A stretch of DNA of 64,000 bases from Chloroflexota bacterium (lineage in GTDB: Bacteria; Chloroflexota; UBA6077; FW602-bin22; JAMCYS01). Position 1 is the stretch's first letter. Each line of letters starts with the position of its first letter. This document shows, piece after piece, positions 35,466-44,418 of the stretch. The stretch covers positions 1 to 64,000 of the forward strand of contig JAMCYS010000085.1 in assembly GCA_023473795.1 (NCBI GenBank). The letters run 5' to 3'. The position numbers and the translations under genes are program-made. Below the pieces are notes generated by a model. That model saw only the letters and a list, made by a program, of their open reading frames with translations, ran no database searches and had not been told where the DNA came from.

Positions 35466-36365
35466 CTAGCTTTCGCTTTGTTCCTTTCGGACCTCGGTCG
35501 GGGAGGCACGCCCAGCGCGAGCCTCGTCCTCGGCTGAGGCCTGGCGCTCCTGCTGAGCGAAGAAGCGTGCCACGAGGACCGTCATGGCGATGGCATTGAC
35601 GGCCGTACCCACCACGGACATCAACCCTCCCGAGAGGTTCTGGTCAAGCACGGGCGAGATGCCCCAGAGCCGCGACGAGTCCTCATAGAACGAGTAGACC
35701 GGATGCTGGGTCCAGGCGAGGATGAGGCCGATGGCATTCTGTTCGGCAATGGCGGGCCAGAGGTAGAGGATGCCCGCGCCGTAGCCGAGTCGTCGCCGCC
35801 CGCCGAAGGGATGCACCAGCGGCCACCAGTAGAGCAGCGCTCCCCCCAAGAAGGCCGTGTGTTCGGCCTCGTGGACCCAGGTATCGCCTTGCGCCGCGTC
35901 GTAAAGCGCCGGCAGGTGCCAGATGCCGATGACGAGTAGGAACACGGTAACGGCCACAGCGGGGTGGGTGAGGAAGCCGAAGAGGCGCTGCGGCGGCCGG
36001 CCGGGAACAAACAGTAGCCCCAGGGACCGCCGAGGCCCGGGCGGCAGCGCCCAGAGCCAGGGTAAGAGCGGCCTACCGAGCAGCAGCAGGGGCGCCGCCG
36101 AGATGAGCAGCAGGTGCTGCAGCATGTGCAGCAGCAAGAGCTCGTCGTCGAAGGTGGCCACCGGCGACAACAGGGTTAGGCCGACGAGCAGCAAGCCGGC
36201 GGTGTAGCTCCAGACCCGCCAAGCGGGCAGCAGGGCAGGGCCGCCGCGCAAGCGCCTCAGCCGGCGCCCGCCAATGGCGTAGAGGCCCGCCGTCAGGGCC
36301 AACCCGACGACGACGACCGGTTCGAGGGTCCAGGAGCTGAGAAACTCGCCGATACTTGGCTGCAT
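35466..36365 (-). CDS. CtaG-like cytochrome c oxidase assembly protein (caa3_CtaG)
   Basis: A 299-residue protein with about seven membrane segments. It carries the family signatures LLLHMLQHLLLISAAPLLLLG, IGIWHLPALYD and HEAEHTAFLGGALLYWW, whose histidines are thought to bind copper for delivery to caa3-type oxidase. No oxidase subunits are nearby. The ATG at 36365 is preferred over a 13-codon extension because the membrane region begins soon after. A frameshifted membrane gene follows directly on the same strand. Confidence 0.85.
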   Translation of the reverse strand: MQPSIGEFLSSWTLEPVVVVGLALTAGLYAIGGRRLRRLRGGPALLPAWRVWSYTAGLLLVGLTLLSPVATFDDELLLLHMLQHLLLISAAPLLLLGRPLLPWLWALPPGPRRSLGLLFVPGRPPQRLFGFLTHPAVAVTVFLLVIGIWHLPALYDAAQGDTWVHEAEHTAFLGGALLYWWPLVHPFGGRRRLGYGAGILYLWPAIAEQNAIGLILAWTQHPVYSFYEDSSRLWGISPVLDQNLSGGLMSVVGTAVNAIAMTVLVARFFAQQERQASAEDEARAGRASPTEVRKEQSES

Positions 36366-36567
36366 AGCCCACCACACTCGCCTTGACCGTGCCGCGCGGC
36401 GCAATGACCGCCGGCCAACTCACAGGCCAAGATAGCACATGGCGTGCCACGTATCCAGACACTGTCGTCGTCGCCTGGCAGCCGTTCGGCGCCGGCCGGA
36501 ATGGGTTCTAGGGACCGACCTGGTCGTCTGACCAGCCTGGCTTCAGGCCAGAGGCATAGCTGTCGGT

Positions 36568-36771
36568 ATGCTCTGCGAGTGGGCCACTCTGCCCTTGTTG
36601 CTGATGTGGCCGGTGCTGGTGGTGCTCTACTACCGCCTGGCGCGGCGTGAGGAGGCGGACACCGAGAGGGAGTTCGGCCAGGCCTGCCGGGATTATCGGC
36701 GGCACACCGGGGTGTTCCTGCCGCTGAAGGCGTTCTCCCGGCCGACCCAGCCGCGGCAGGCGACGCGATAG
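36568..36771 (+). pseudogene. C-terminal fragment of an isoprenylcysteine/phospholipid methyltransferase
   Basis: The 67-residue frame has the end of ICMT/NnrU-type membrane methyltransferases: LLLMWPVLVVLYYRLARREE followed by FGQACRDYRRHTGVFLPL. The SAM-binding and upstream membrane segments are missing and no upstream frame supplies them, so this looks like a 5'-deleted remnant. Confidence 0.65.
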
Positions 36772-36807
36772 GCGGCTGAGAAGCCCCTCAGAGCGGATAG
36801 CGCCCGC

Positions 36808-36837
36808 TTGACAGGCCCCCGCGGCGGGTGCTACAGA
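36808..36837 (+). promoter_or_regulatory. Promoter of the TctC-like gene, leaderless type
   Basis: TTGACA (36808-36813), an 18-nt spacer and TACAGA (36832-36837) end 6 nt before the GTG at 36844, the same distance as at 9337 and 26011. Confidence 0.55.
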
Positions 36838-36843
36838 TAGGTC

Positions 36844-37887
36844 GTGGGCAGATGGGCGGAAAGGGTTGAGGGCGGACTCAAGTCCGCACTACGGGCGAAC
36901 CGGGGTGCACGGGCCCTAGTTCGTAGTGCGGGCTTCAGCCCGCTCGTTGCCTGGCTGTTGATCCTCATGGTCATCCCGGCCGGCTGCCAGAACGGCGCCG
37001 GGCGGGTCTATCCCGACAAGCCGGTGACCATCATCGCCCTCGACCCGGCCGGCGGGCCGACCGACATCGTGGCCCGCCAGCTGGCGGAGGCAGCCAAGCC
37101 ATTCTTCCCCCAACCGCTCGTGGTCATCAACCGCCCGGGCGGCGCCGGCACCATCGCCGCGGCCGAGGTGGCCAAAGCGGCGCCCGATGGCTACACCATC
37201 GGCCTCCAGGCCGTGGGCCCCTTGGCCCTGCAGCCCCACCGTAACCAGCTGCCCTATCAGGGTCCGCGGGACTTCACGCCGATCATCAAGCTGGTGGATC
37301 AGCCTCTCGCGCTGGCCGTGCGCGGCGACTCCAGCCGGCAGACGGCGAGCGATCTGCTGCGCGACGCGCAGGCCAGCCCGGGCCGAATCCGGGTGGCGCT
37401 GCCGGGCGCGGGGACCATCGCCCAGCTGGTGCTGACCGAGCTACGGCGGCAGACAGGGGCGGTCTTCACGCCGGTGCCCTTCGGCAGCGCCGGCGAGGCG
37501 GTGCTGGCCTTGCTCGGCGGCGAGGTCGAGGCGGCGGTCGTCGGCCCCCCCACGCTAGTCGCGCACGTGCGGGCGGGCAAGGCGCGGGTGCTGGGGGTCT
37601 TTGAGGCGCAGCGCGACCCGCTCTTCCCCGACGTGCCGACGCTGCGCGAGCAGGGCCAAGATGTAACGCTGGGAGGGTACTTCTGCGTCGTCGGCCCCAA
37701 GGGCACCCCCAGGCCGGTCGTGGCCCGCCTGCACGATGCCTTTCAGCAGGCCCTGGCCAGCCCCGAGTTCCAGCGGCTGACGGCGGCAGGGCTAGTAATC
37801 GACTACGCCGGCCCCCAGGCGCTGGGCGAGCAGCTGCAGCGCGACTACGACCTCTACGGTCAGCTCGTGCGGCTGGAGGGGCAGTAG
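36844..37887 (+). CDS. TctC/Bug-type extracytoplasmic binding protein
   Basis: A 347-residue solute-binding protein of the tripartite tricarboxylate transporter family. A lipoprotein-type signal (LVAWLLILMVIPAGC) precedes the mature part, which opens YPDKPVTIIALDPAGGPTD, the usual TctC start, and has GGAGTIAAAEVAKAAPDGYT. It binds a carboxylic acid outside the cell. The TctA/TctB membrane subunits are not in the window, so it is an orphan, as many Bug proteins are. The first 35 residues are encoded by a palindromic repeat. GTG at 36844 is the start if the mRNA is leaderless. Confidence 0.85.
   Translation: MGRWAERVEGGLKSALRANRGARALVRSAGFSPLVAWLLILMVIPAGCQNGAGRVYPDKPVTIIALDPAGGPTDIVARQLAEAAKPFFPQPLVVINRPGGAGTIAAAEVAKAAPDGYTIGLQAVGPLALQPHRNQLPYQGPRDFTPIIKLVDQPLALAVRGDSSRQTASDLLRDAQASPGRIRVALPGAGTIAQLVLTELRRQTGAVFTPVPFGSAGEAVLALLGGEVEAAVVGPPTLVAHVRAGKARVLGVFEAQRDPLFPDVPTLREQGQDVTLGGYFCVVGPKGTPRPVVARLHDAFQQALASPEFQRLTAAGLVIDYAGPQALGEQLQRDYDLYGQLVRLEGQ
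36872..36943. repeat. Palindromic element inside the tctC-like coding region
   Basis: Two hairpins, GCGGACT-CA-AGTCCGC (36872-36887) and GCGGGCT-TC-AGCCCGC (36928-36943), are joined by a 10-bp inverted repeat, CCGCACTACG (36884-36893) with CGTAGTGCGG (36922-36931). The hairpins and the inner repeat overlap, so the RNA could adopt two alternative folds. Confidence 0.7.
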
Positions 37888-37990
37888 TAAGGAGGTGCCA
37901 TCTTGACTACCAATCTGGTTCACCTGTCAGCTAACTGACTACAGAGCCAGTGCACCTTTCTCGGGTGATGGATTGCAGACCACTCGGTCG

Positions 37991-38725
37991 TCAAAGGTTG
38001 AGCTCGCTGCAATTTCTGGGCTCGCAGACCAGACCGACAATCGCGTTGGCGTGGATGATGGGGATCCACAAAGGCCAGAATCGCGTCTTGACGACCTCGA
38101 AGGAGCGGGCGAGCTCCTCCATGATTTCTGAGCAGGTGTTGATATGTTCGGACCTGATGCACCAATCGTAGGAGGTATGATACCGCTTCTGGAACAGCCG
38201 CCGGGTAGTGAGGTCGCGCCCTAGGCCGTACACTAGGCCACCTTCACACGGTAGTACCGCAGTGAAGCGTCCGGATGGCTTCAAGACCCGCCGGACTTCC
38301 GCCAGCGCTGCCGGAAGGTTCGGCAGGTGCTCCAGGACGTGCACGGCGACGACCCGATCGAAGTGGGCGTCGGCAGCTGGGATATGCTCCTGGACGTCGG
38401 CGATGAGTACCTCGACCTGGGGATACCTCTCTCTAATCCGTGCTGCCATCGATTCTCTCAGTTCGAGCGCGGTATAGTTCTGAAAACTCAGGTCTTCGAA
38501 AGCCAGGTGCCCGCCGGAGCCAGCGCCGATTTCCAAGGTTCTGATCCTGGCCCCACCCCAATCGGCCCGCCGCGCCCGCGGAAAACCGTGGTTGAAGCGC
38601 TCGATCATCGAGAAGCTCTGCGGCAAGACGTCGTGCCAGTACCGCATCCAGTCTTCAGAGATGGCTTCCTGTTCGGGCGATAGTGCTGGCGGCTCTTTGG
38701 GCCAGCGAGTTTCAGAAGATGTCAC
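37991..38725 (-). CDS. SAM-dependent methyltransferase
   Basis: A 244-residue class I methyltransferase of the Methyltransf_11 type. Motif I is LEIGAGSGGHLAFED, the acidic loop is ALELRESMAARI, and motif IV-VI regions are VAVHVLEHLPN and VLKPSGRF. It has no membrane segment. It starts at a GTG 42 bp after the YfhO-like gene on the same strand and is the last gene of the glycan cluster. It probably methylates a sugar or lipid-linked intermediate; the substrate is unknown. Confidence 0.82.
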   Translation of the reverse strand: MTSSETRWPKEPPALSPEQEAISEDWMRYWHDVLPQSFSMIERFNHGFPRARRADWGGARIRTLEIGAGSGGHLAFEDLSFQNYTALELRESMAARIRERYPQVEVLIADVQEHIPAADAHFDRVVAVHVLEHLPNLPAALAEVRRVLKPSGRFTAVLPCEGGLVYGLGRDLTTRRLFQKRYHTSYDWCIRSEHINTCSEIMEELARSFEVVKTRFWPLWIPIIHANAIVGLVCEPRNCSELNL

Positions 38726-38767
38726 CTTGACTACCCCGCAATCTGCTAAAGTCTTCCTGGCTCAGCT

Positions 38768-41692
38768 CTACCCCGGCGTCTCGTCCGCCTCGGGCCGGCC
38801 TGGAGCCTGACTTGGGCGACCTCCCCGCCACCGCCAGGGAACCAAGCCTGCCGCCACAAGGACTAGCACAATGAACGCTGCGACCGCTAGCCCCATCCCT
38901 GCAGAGAAGCTCGTGGGTTGATAAGAGAAACTCACTACATGCTGCCCCTTGGGCACGAAGACGCCGCGAAAGGCGAGGTCGGTGGCGTAGATTGGCACTT
39001 CGCGGCCATCTACGATGGCTACCCACCCCGGGTAGAAGGAATCGGTCAGTACCAGGCACGAGTCGGCCTGGGCATCGACGTCGAGGACGACGTTGGTGGA
39101 AGCGTAGCCGCGAACCGCCACCGTGCCTCCCCCAGAACCGATGCCTGCAGCCTGGTCCGGCGAAATACCCTCAACAATGGCCGTTTGAGCCGGATCGACC
39201 TGCGGCTGTTTCATCATAACGATAGCTGTCTTCATGTCGAGGGCCCGCGTTACACTATCGACGAGGAACGCTCGGGGCAAGGCTTGGCGGTTCTCGTAGA
39301 TCCGGACCTCGGCGTCGTACACTTTGACGTACTGCGTCTCGGCATCTGCCCCCGTCGCCTGGTCCGTGGCCGGTATCAGCCGCAGGTCCCCCCAGCCTGC
39401 CCAATCGGCGACCGAGTCCCGTAGCGGGTCAGTAGTAAGGATCAGACCGATATCTCGCCCAATGAACCGCGATAGGTCGACGCTGTCGTAGAGCCAGCGG
39501 CGTTGGGAGGGATCGTTCTTCGGGTCCACATCACGGCGGTATAGCCTCTCGACCTTGCCATCGACCTCAACTGAAACCTCGAAGCCAACACCGTCGCCTT
39601 TAGACGCATTCCAGACCTCCGGACTGAGCGCTAGAAAGAACTCCAGGAGAGTACGATCCGGGGTGACTTTGACCGGGTAGCGAACCGATGAAGGCGGATG
39701 TTGACTAAGCCAGGCCTTGGTGACCCCATTGACGGTCAGTGGCTGTAGGCTTACTCTTGCTGGCCTGTCGGGTTTGGTGTCCGCCGCGATGATGTCGTCC
39801 GCGATCCCACCTTCCAAGGCTGAAGCTGCTGTCGAACCATGTGCTGCAAGTACATAGCGAACGCCAGTGAGATCGAACCATCGATTGTCTAAGAGCTTCG
39901 TCCCCTTTTCTGTGGAGGCCGGCGCCCATCCAACATATCTATCGGTAACGCCGGGGCTGAGGAAGTTCTGCACGTAAAGCAGATAACGGTCTATGTAAAG
40001 TGCGTCAAGCGAACGGATATCGTCGAGACCGAAGGCCGACGACGTATTCGGGAACATTATGCCGTCCACGCCAAAGATCCTGAACGGCGCTTCTGCTTGC
40101 CGGCTTCTCAGGTATGCGACGTAGGGCGTCGCTACGAACCTGTCGTAGCGATCCAGGTAAACATCCTTTGGCGCGTAAGAAAACAGTTCCAACACCACGA
40201 GCACGCAGCAAGCCAGCCCCACGAACATCGGTCCGTAGCGGGGACGAAGTTCCGCGATTCCCCAGACAAAGGTGGCGAACAAGAAGCTGGCGCCAAAGGT
40301 CCGCCAAAGTTGGTCGACGGGGGCCTGCACTGCCTTCTCCCAGTCGAGCAGCAGCCCGGCGATCGCCAGCCAAGAGAAAGTCAGCATAACGCGTGCCACG
40401 GCACGGATATTGGTGGCCTCTACTACCAGACGATGGACACCCACGGCGGCCAGCAGAGCCAAGCCAAAGCCGATGACCGGGGAAGCCCACCTGGGGATAA
40501 GTGTGACACTGAAGGGTGGGAAACCGCCCAGGTCGTTGAGGACTGGCATCCCGAACACCTTCGCCAGGAGCAGGACTGTCGCAACGGCGGTGAAGGGGAC
40601 GATGCGCCGGTAGAGCGACGAGGAAGTGGGGCGCAACCCATATAGAGCGAGCACAAGCACTGTCGTGCCCACGTACTCACAGATGAAGCTCCCGTAGCTG
40701 GGGTCAAGTGGGCGCCCATTAAGGAACGGTATGAACCAGACGACGGCGTGGGCGAGGGGTTCATAGTAGAGACCATACATCCCTCGCCCCGTCGAGGTTT
40801 TCATAGAGCTGGCAACGTACTCAAAGAGGGTGAGCAGAAGTGGAGCGGCAAGTGCCACACCGGCGATCCATGCGCCGACAAGTAACGCGCCTTGCCGCAG
40901 GCAGGATAGGAGCACTCCAGCCTGGCAGGCCAGAGCGATCAGCCTCCAGCCACCGTAGCCGGCCGCTAATAACAGTACAAACAACGTCACTTCGGGCATG
41001 CCGACGTAGATCGCCAGTGCGACCGATGCGGCGGTGATTGCAACTCCAAGGCGACGTCGACCAAGCATTAGCAGCTCTTCTCCGAGCAATACCACCGGCA
41101 GCAGAAAATAGGCTTCCACCCAAGTGTTGTTGCCAAGGAATAGAAAGTGTCCCGAGAAGATGTAAGCGATCGCGAAGAAGAGCCTGGCCGGCAAGACCAG
41201 CCCAAGCGAGCGTGCGAACAGATAGGTGGCGACCCCGCCAAGCAAGGTACGAAATAAGTAGTAGAAATCCCAGACTAGACTCGAGCCGCTGAACAGCACG
41301 GGCAGTCGCAGAATGTCCATCCCGCCCGACTGAGCGTTAGCCAATAATGGTGTGCCGAAGCCCTGGTTCTCATTCCACAAGGGGAACCGCCCTTCGGCAT
41401 ACTCTGCGCTCACTTTGCGGGCCCACGGCTCCATAGCCCATGCGGACGCACCCAGGTCCACACGGTACCGATCTGGTCGATTGGGGCCGGTGTACCCGTA
41501 GGGTGCACTCCCCCCCATCACACCAGCGGTGGTCACGGGCACGAGCGTCCGCCCCAGGAAGATCACTTCGTAATAGAAAAGGCCAGTCACTGCGACGAGG
41601 ACGGCCAACACGAAGATTGGTTCGCCTCGCCAACCACGTAACGCCGGCGACTTGGACACAAGATCCTTGAGTGAGGCAGTACCCACTACCAA
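38768..41692 (-). CDS. YfhO-like multi-pass membrane protein (GT-C type)
   Basis: A 974-residue protein with about a dozen membrane segments in the first 500 residues, a large extracytoplasmic domain, and a final membrane helix before the basic C-terminus. The opening FLGRTLVPVTTAGVMGGSAPYG and the late motif LVLTDSFYPGWVAIVDGREV match YfhO-type proteins, which are linked to GT-C glycosyltransferases and add sugars outside the membrane from lipid carriers. A TTG start has GGAGGTGA upstream. It probably transfers a sugar during surface glycan assembly. Confidence 0.85.
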   Translation of the reverse strand: MVVGTASLKDLVSKSPALRGWRGEPIFVLAVLVAVTGLFYYEVIFLGRTLVPVTTAGVMGGSAPYGYTGPNRPDRYRVDLGASAWAMEPWARKVSAEYAEGRFPLWNENQGFGTPLLANAQSGGMDILRLPVLFSGSSLVWDFYYLFRTLLGGVATYLFARSLGLVLPARLFFAIAYIFSGHFLFLGNNTWVEAYFLLPVVLLGEELLMLGRRRLGVAITAASVALAIYVGMPEVTLFVLLLAAGYGGWRLIALACQAGVLLSCLRQGALLVGAWIAGVALAAPLLLTLFEYVASSMKTSTGRGMYGLYYEPLAHAVVWFIPFLNGRPLDPSYGSFICEYVGTTVLVLALYGLRPTSSSLYRRIVPFTAVATVLLLAKVFGMPVLNDLGGFPPFSVTLIPRWASPVIGFGLALLAAVGVHRLVVEATNIRAVARVMLTFSWLAIAGLLLDWEKAVQAPVDQLWRTFGASFLFATFVWGIAELRPRYGPMFVGLACCVLVVLELFSYAPKDVYLDRYDRFVATPYVAYLRSRQAEAPFRIFGVDGIMFPNTSSAFGLDDIRSLDALYIDRYLLYVQNFLSPGVTDRYVGWAPASTEKGTKLLDNRWFDLTGVRYVLAAHGSTAASALEGGIADDIIAADTKPDRPARVSLQPLTVNGVTKAWLSQHPPSSVRYPVKVTPDRTLLEFFLALSPEVWNASKGDGVGFEVSVEVDGKVERLYRRDVDPKNDPSQRRWLYDSVDLSRFIGRDIGLILTTDPLRDSVADWAGWGDLRLIPATDQATGADAETQYVKVYDAEVRIYENRQALPRAFLVDSVTRALDMKTAIVMMKQPQVDPAQTAIVEGISPDQAAGIGSGGGTVAVRGYASTNVVLDVDAQADSCLVLTDSFYPGWVAIVDGREVPIYATDLAFRGVFVPKGQHVVSFSYQPTSFSAGMGLAVAAFIVLVLVAAGLVPWRWRGGRPSQAPGRPEADETPG

Positions 41693-41817
41693 GGCCTAAT
41701 CACCTCCAATGGCAACCCGGGCAGACGATGAACGTGCGGCTGGCAAAGGCACGACTGTGCGTTCCAACAACCAACAAATGGACCATGTAGCGGCTGGCGG
41801 CGACTCTGTGCTCAGGC

Positions 41818-42534
41818 TCAGAGGCTGTAGCCGACCCTGACTGCGTCCTCGTAGAACATTCCTACGGTTTCCAGCGAGTATTCTGTCAAGTTTTTATCGA
41901 CTAGGGCCAACTTCTTCAAGACGTCGTTGGTGACTGTGATGACGTGACAGCCGATGCTATCCGCCTGGAAGATGTTGAGCAGCTCGCGCGGGCTGGCCCA
42001 AATCAGCTCGGCGTTGGGGTAGGGTCGCAGCACCTTCACCGCCTCGGCCATCATGGGCACCGGATCGCGGCCGGTGTCGGCGATCCTCCCGGCGAAGACG
42101 GAAACAAAGCACGGGCTGCCGCCGGCGACCGCCGCGGCTACCTCGCGCACCTGGTTCAAAGTCATCATCGCCGTCACGTTCACCTTGACGCCGCTGTGCG
42201 AGAGGTTCTCCACCAGCTCGTAGGTCGTCTTGCCGGCGGTATTCGTGATCGGGATCTTCACGTAGACGTGCTCGCCCCAGGTGGCGATCTCTCGCGCCTG
42301 TCGTTCCATCTCGGCCGGCTCATCGGCGAAGGCCTCGAAGGAGATAGGCCGGTCTGGGATGGCCGCTAGGATATCCAGCGCGAACGCGCGGTAGTCGCTG
42401 ACACCGGCCTTGCGCATCAAGGTTGGGTTGGTCGTGAAGCCCTTGATGTGCGGTTTGGCATACATCTCGAGCATACCAGCCTTGTCGGCGCCATCGGCGA
42501 ATATCTTCACCTTCAACGTGGACAACGAGGTCAT
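41818..42534 (-). CDS. Transaldolase/fructose-6-phosphate aldolase family protein
   Basis: A 238-residue class I aldolase. The Schiff-base Lys is in VYVKIPITN, and KGFTTNPTLMRKAG and VFAGRIADTGRDP match small transaldolases. It is the last gene of the heptose operon, overlapping the HAD phosphatase by 4 bp (ATGA). Transaldolase makes sedoheptulose 7-phosphate from fructose 6-phosphate and erythrose 4-phosphate, which is the substrate of the heptose pathway encoded next to it. That link is inference from position. Confidence 0.88.
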   Translation of the reverse strand: MTSLSTLKVKIFADGADKAGMLEMYAKPHIKGFTTNPTLMRKAGVSDYRAFALDILAAIPDRPISFEAFADEPAEMERQAREIATWGEHVYVKIPITNTAGKTTYELVENLSHSGVKVNVTAMMTLNQVREVAAAVAGGSPCFVSVFAGRIADTGRDPVPMMAEAVKVLRPYPNAELIWASPRELLNIFQADSIGCHVITVTNDVLKKLALVDKNLTEYSLETVGMFYEDAVRVGYSL

Positions 42535-43094
42535 CCGCCACCTCCTCCTAGGTTCGTCTGGCTCAAGATCCAGGCCGCCGCCTCAGGCAGCGATGCCGCT
42601 TTGTGATCTAGCCGGGTATCCGGTCCGGTCTCCGGGTAACCGTAATCTATGAGAACGGTCCTGCAGCCGGCACGGCGGCCGGCCTCCATGTCTTTCCATC
42701 GGTCACCTATCAGAAAGCTGCTTGGCAGGTCGAGGGAGTGGTGAGCGGCGGCCTCCAGCAAGAGGCCCGGCTTCGGTTTGCGACAGTCGCATTCGTCCCA
42801 GTCGTCGTGGTAGCACACCAGGATATCGACCAGCGGTAGGTCGGCGAGTAGGGCACGGTTGATCGCCTCTACTACTTCCCGCCGCTGTGTCCCCCGGGCG
42901 ACATCGGGCTGATTCGTGATCCCGACTAGAAGATAGCCTGCTGCCGCTAGCGCTTCTAGCGCCTCCATGGTGCCGGGCAGGATCTGGAGTTCATCCAGAC
43001 CGGCAGGAGGATATGGCTTGCCCTCGCGGACGACTGCGCGATTCAACACCCCATCGCGGTCCAGAAAGACCGCCGGATGCAGCTGGTTCTTCAC
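42531..43094 (-). CDS. gmhB: D,D-heptose 1,7-bisphosphate phosphatase (GmhB-like HAD)
   Basis: A 187-residue HAD phosphatase. It has the nucleophile loop FLDRDGVLN, motif II GITNQPDVARG, a zinc-binding loop with spaced Cys/His in CYHDDWDECDCRKPKPG, and motif IV FLIGDRWKDMEAG, all typical of GmhB. It should dephosphorylate D-glycero-D-manno-heptose 1,7-bisphosphate. The GTG at 43094 overlaps the isomerase stop as GTGA; a GTG at 43109 is an alternative. Confidence 0.9.
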   Translation of the reverse strand: MKNQLHPAVFLDRDGVLNRAVVREGKPYPPAGLDELQILPGTMEALEALAAAGYLLVGITNQPDVARGTQRREVVEAINRALLADLPLVDILVCYHDDWDECDCRKPKPGLLLEAAAHHSLDLPSSFLIGDRWKDMEAGRRAGCRTVLIDYGYPETGPDTRLDHKAASLPEAAAWILSQTNLGGGGG

Positions 43095-43687
43095 CGCACC
43101 GATTCCCACTTCGTCTGGGCGGTCTTTAGGTCGGGGTGTGACACGAGCAGGTGCCAGATAACACCCTGGAACGCCTCGGCGTGGGGCGTGATGTGCGTAG
43201 GATTTACGGTTGGCACGATCACGCAGGCGTCCGCCACCTGAGCCGTGTAGCCGCCGTCGCGCCCGACCACGCCGAGCACACGTGCGCCGACCTCTTTGGC
43301 GTAACGTAGCGCCATCACGAGATTGGGGCTAACATTCAGTTCCGCATTACCCCCGCCGACAGAGAAGACGAGCACCGCATCTTCAGGACGCAGGCGGGCC
43401 GTCCGCAGCCAACCCGCGAAGACACTTGCCCAACCGTCGTCGTTGGTGCGAGCGGTCAGCTCAGAGACGTTGTCCGTCGGAGCGTACGCTTCCAGGCCGA
43501 CGATCTTGCGGAAGTCGTTCACGGCGTGCGAGGCGCTGGCGGCACTGCCGCCTACCCCCAGAATGAATAGCCGCCCCCCGCGCGCCCGGGTCTCGACCAG
43601 TAGAGCAACTACCCGCTCGATGGCCTCCAGGTCCAGCTGCCGGATGACCGCGATGGACTCGGCGAGGTATTGCTCGCTGAAACTCAT
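43091..43687 (-). CDS. gmhA: SIS-domain sedoheptulose 7-phosphate isomerase (GmhA-like)
   Basis: A 198-residue SIS-fold sugar isomerase. It shows GVGGSAASASHAVNDFRK and later VFSVGGGNAELNVSPNLV and ARVLGVVGRDGG, the phosphosugar-binding loops of GmhA. Zinc-ligand His residues occur near ITPHAEAFQGV. It would convert sedoheptulose 7-phosphate to D-glycero-D-manno-heptose 7-phosphate. The ATG overlaps the hddC stop region by 4 bp and has AAAGGAGA upstream. Confidence 0.88.
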   Translation of the reverse strand: MSFSEQYLAESIAVIRQLDLEAIERVVALLVETRARGGRLFILGVGGSAASASHAVNDFRKIVGLEAYAPTDNVSELTARTNDDGWASVFAGWLRTARLRPEDAVLVFSVGGGNAELNVSPNLVMALRYAKEVGARVLGVVGRDGGYTAQVADACVIVPTVNPTHITPHAEAFQGVIWHLLVSHPDLKTAQTKWESVR

Positions 43688-44418
43688 ACTATGCTCTCCT
43701 TTCGTGCCTGGGCCTGCAACGCGAGATACCGGCGCGTCTCCTCGAGACCCTCGAAGGAGCCGATCTCGTAAAAGCGCTCGGTGACCTCAAAAGTCGCTAG
43801 TTTGCCTTGTGATAGGACGTGTTGATACAGCGCCGCGAGGTCATAGGGCTCGTCGCGCGGCACCGCCTCGAAGGCGATCTGGCTAAAGACCCCGAGTCCA
43901 TAATCGATGTACTGCATGCGTGGCGTCCGGTTGCGCTTGTCGTAGGCCACGATCCGCCCGTCCACGAACTCGACGTTGCTCGTATCCCAGAGGCAGGCGT
44001 TGCGGAACACCGTCATCATGGCCGGACTGCCGCTCTCCTGGAAGGCCCTCTGCACCCGGCGATAGTCGCAGGGCAGGTAGGAGTCGCCGTACAGCACGAA
44101 GAACGATTCGCCCAACAGAGGCAGAGCGGCATTGATGGCTCCTGCTGTGCCGAGCAAGCGAGGGCCGTCAAACGAGAACTCGACCCGCAGTCCAAAGCGC
44201 GCGCCATCGCCCAGCAGCTCCTGGATCATCTCACCCCGGTAGCCGGCGCAGACCACCACTCGCTCGATGCCATTGGCGCGTAGCAGGCGTAGCTGGTGAG
44301 CGATGAAAGCTTCCCCGTTCACGTCAACCAAAGCCTTGGGGATGGTCTCTGTCAGCGGCCGAAGGCGTGTGGCCAGGCCACCAGCCAAGATTGCGACCGG
44401 GAATGGCCGATCGCTCAC
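43684..44418 (-). CDS. hddC: Heptose 1-phosphate guanylyltransferase (HddC-like NTP transferase)
   Basis: A 244-residue nucleotidyltransferase. The N-terminal signature AILAGGLATRLRPLTETIPKAL is the NTP-binding loop of sugar-1-phosphate nucleotidylyltransferases, and VLYGDSYLPCDY carries the metal-binding Asp. With HddA next door the likely reaction is GTP plus D-glycero-alpha-D-manno-heptose 1-phosphate to GDP-heptose. The GTG at 44418 overlaps the hddA stop (GTGA); the longer upstream frame is a shadow of hddA. Confidence 0.85.
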   Translation of the reverse strand: MSDRPFPVAILAGGLATRLRPLTETIPKALVDVNGEAFIAHQLRLLRANGIERVVVCAGYRGEMIQELLGDGARFGLRVEFSFDGPRLLGTAGAINAALPLLGESFFVLYGDSYLPCDYRRVQRAFQESGSPAMMTVFRNACLWDTSNVEFVDGRIVAYDKRNRTPRMQYIDYGLGVFSQIAFEAVPRDEPYDLAALYQHVLSQGKLATFEVTERFYEIGSFEGLEETRRYLALQAQARKESIV

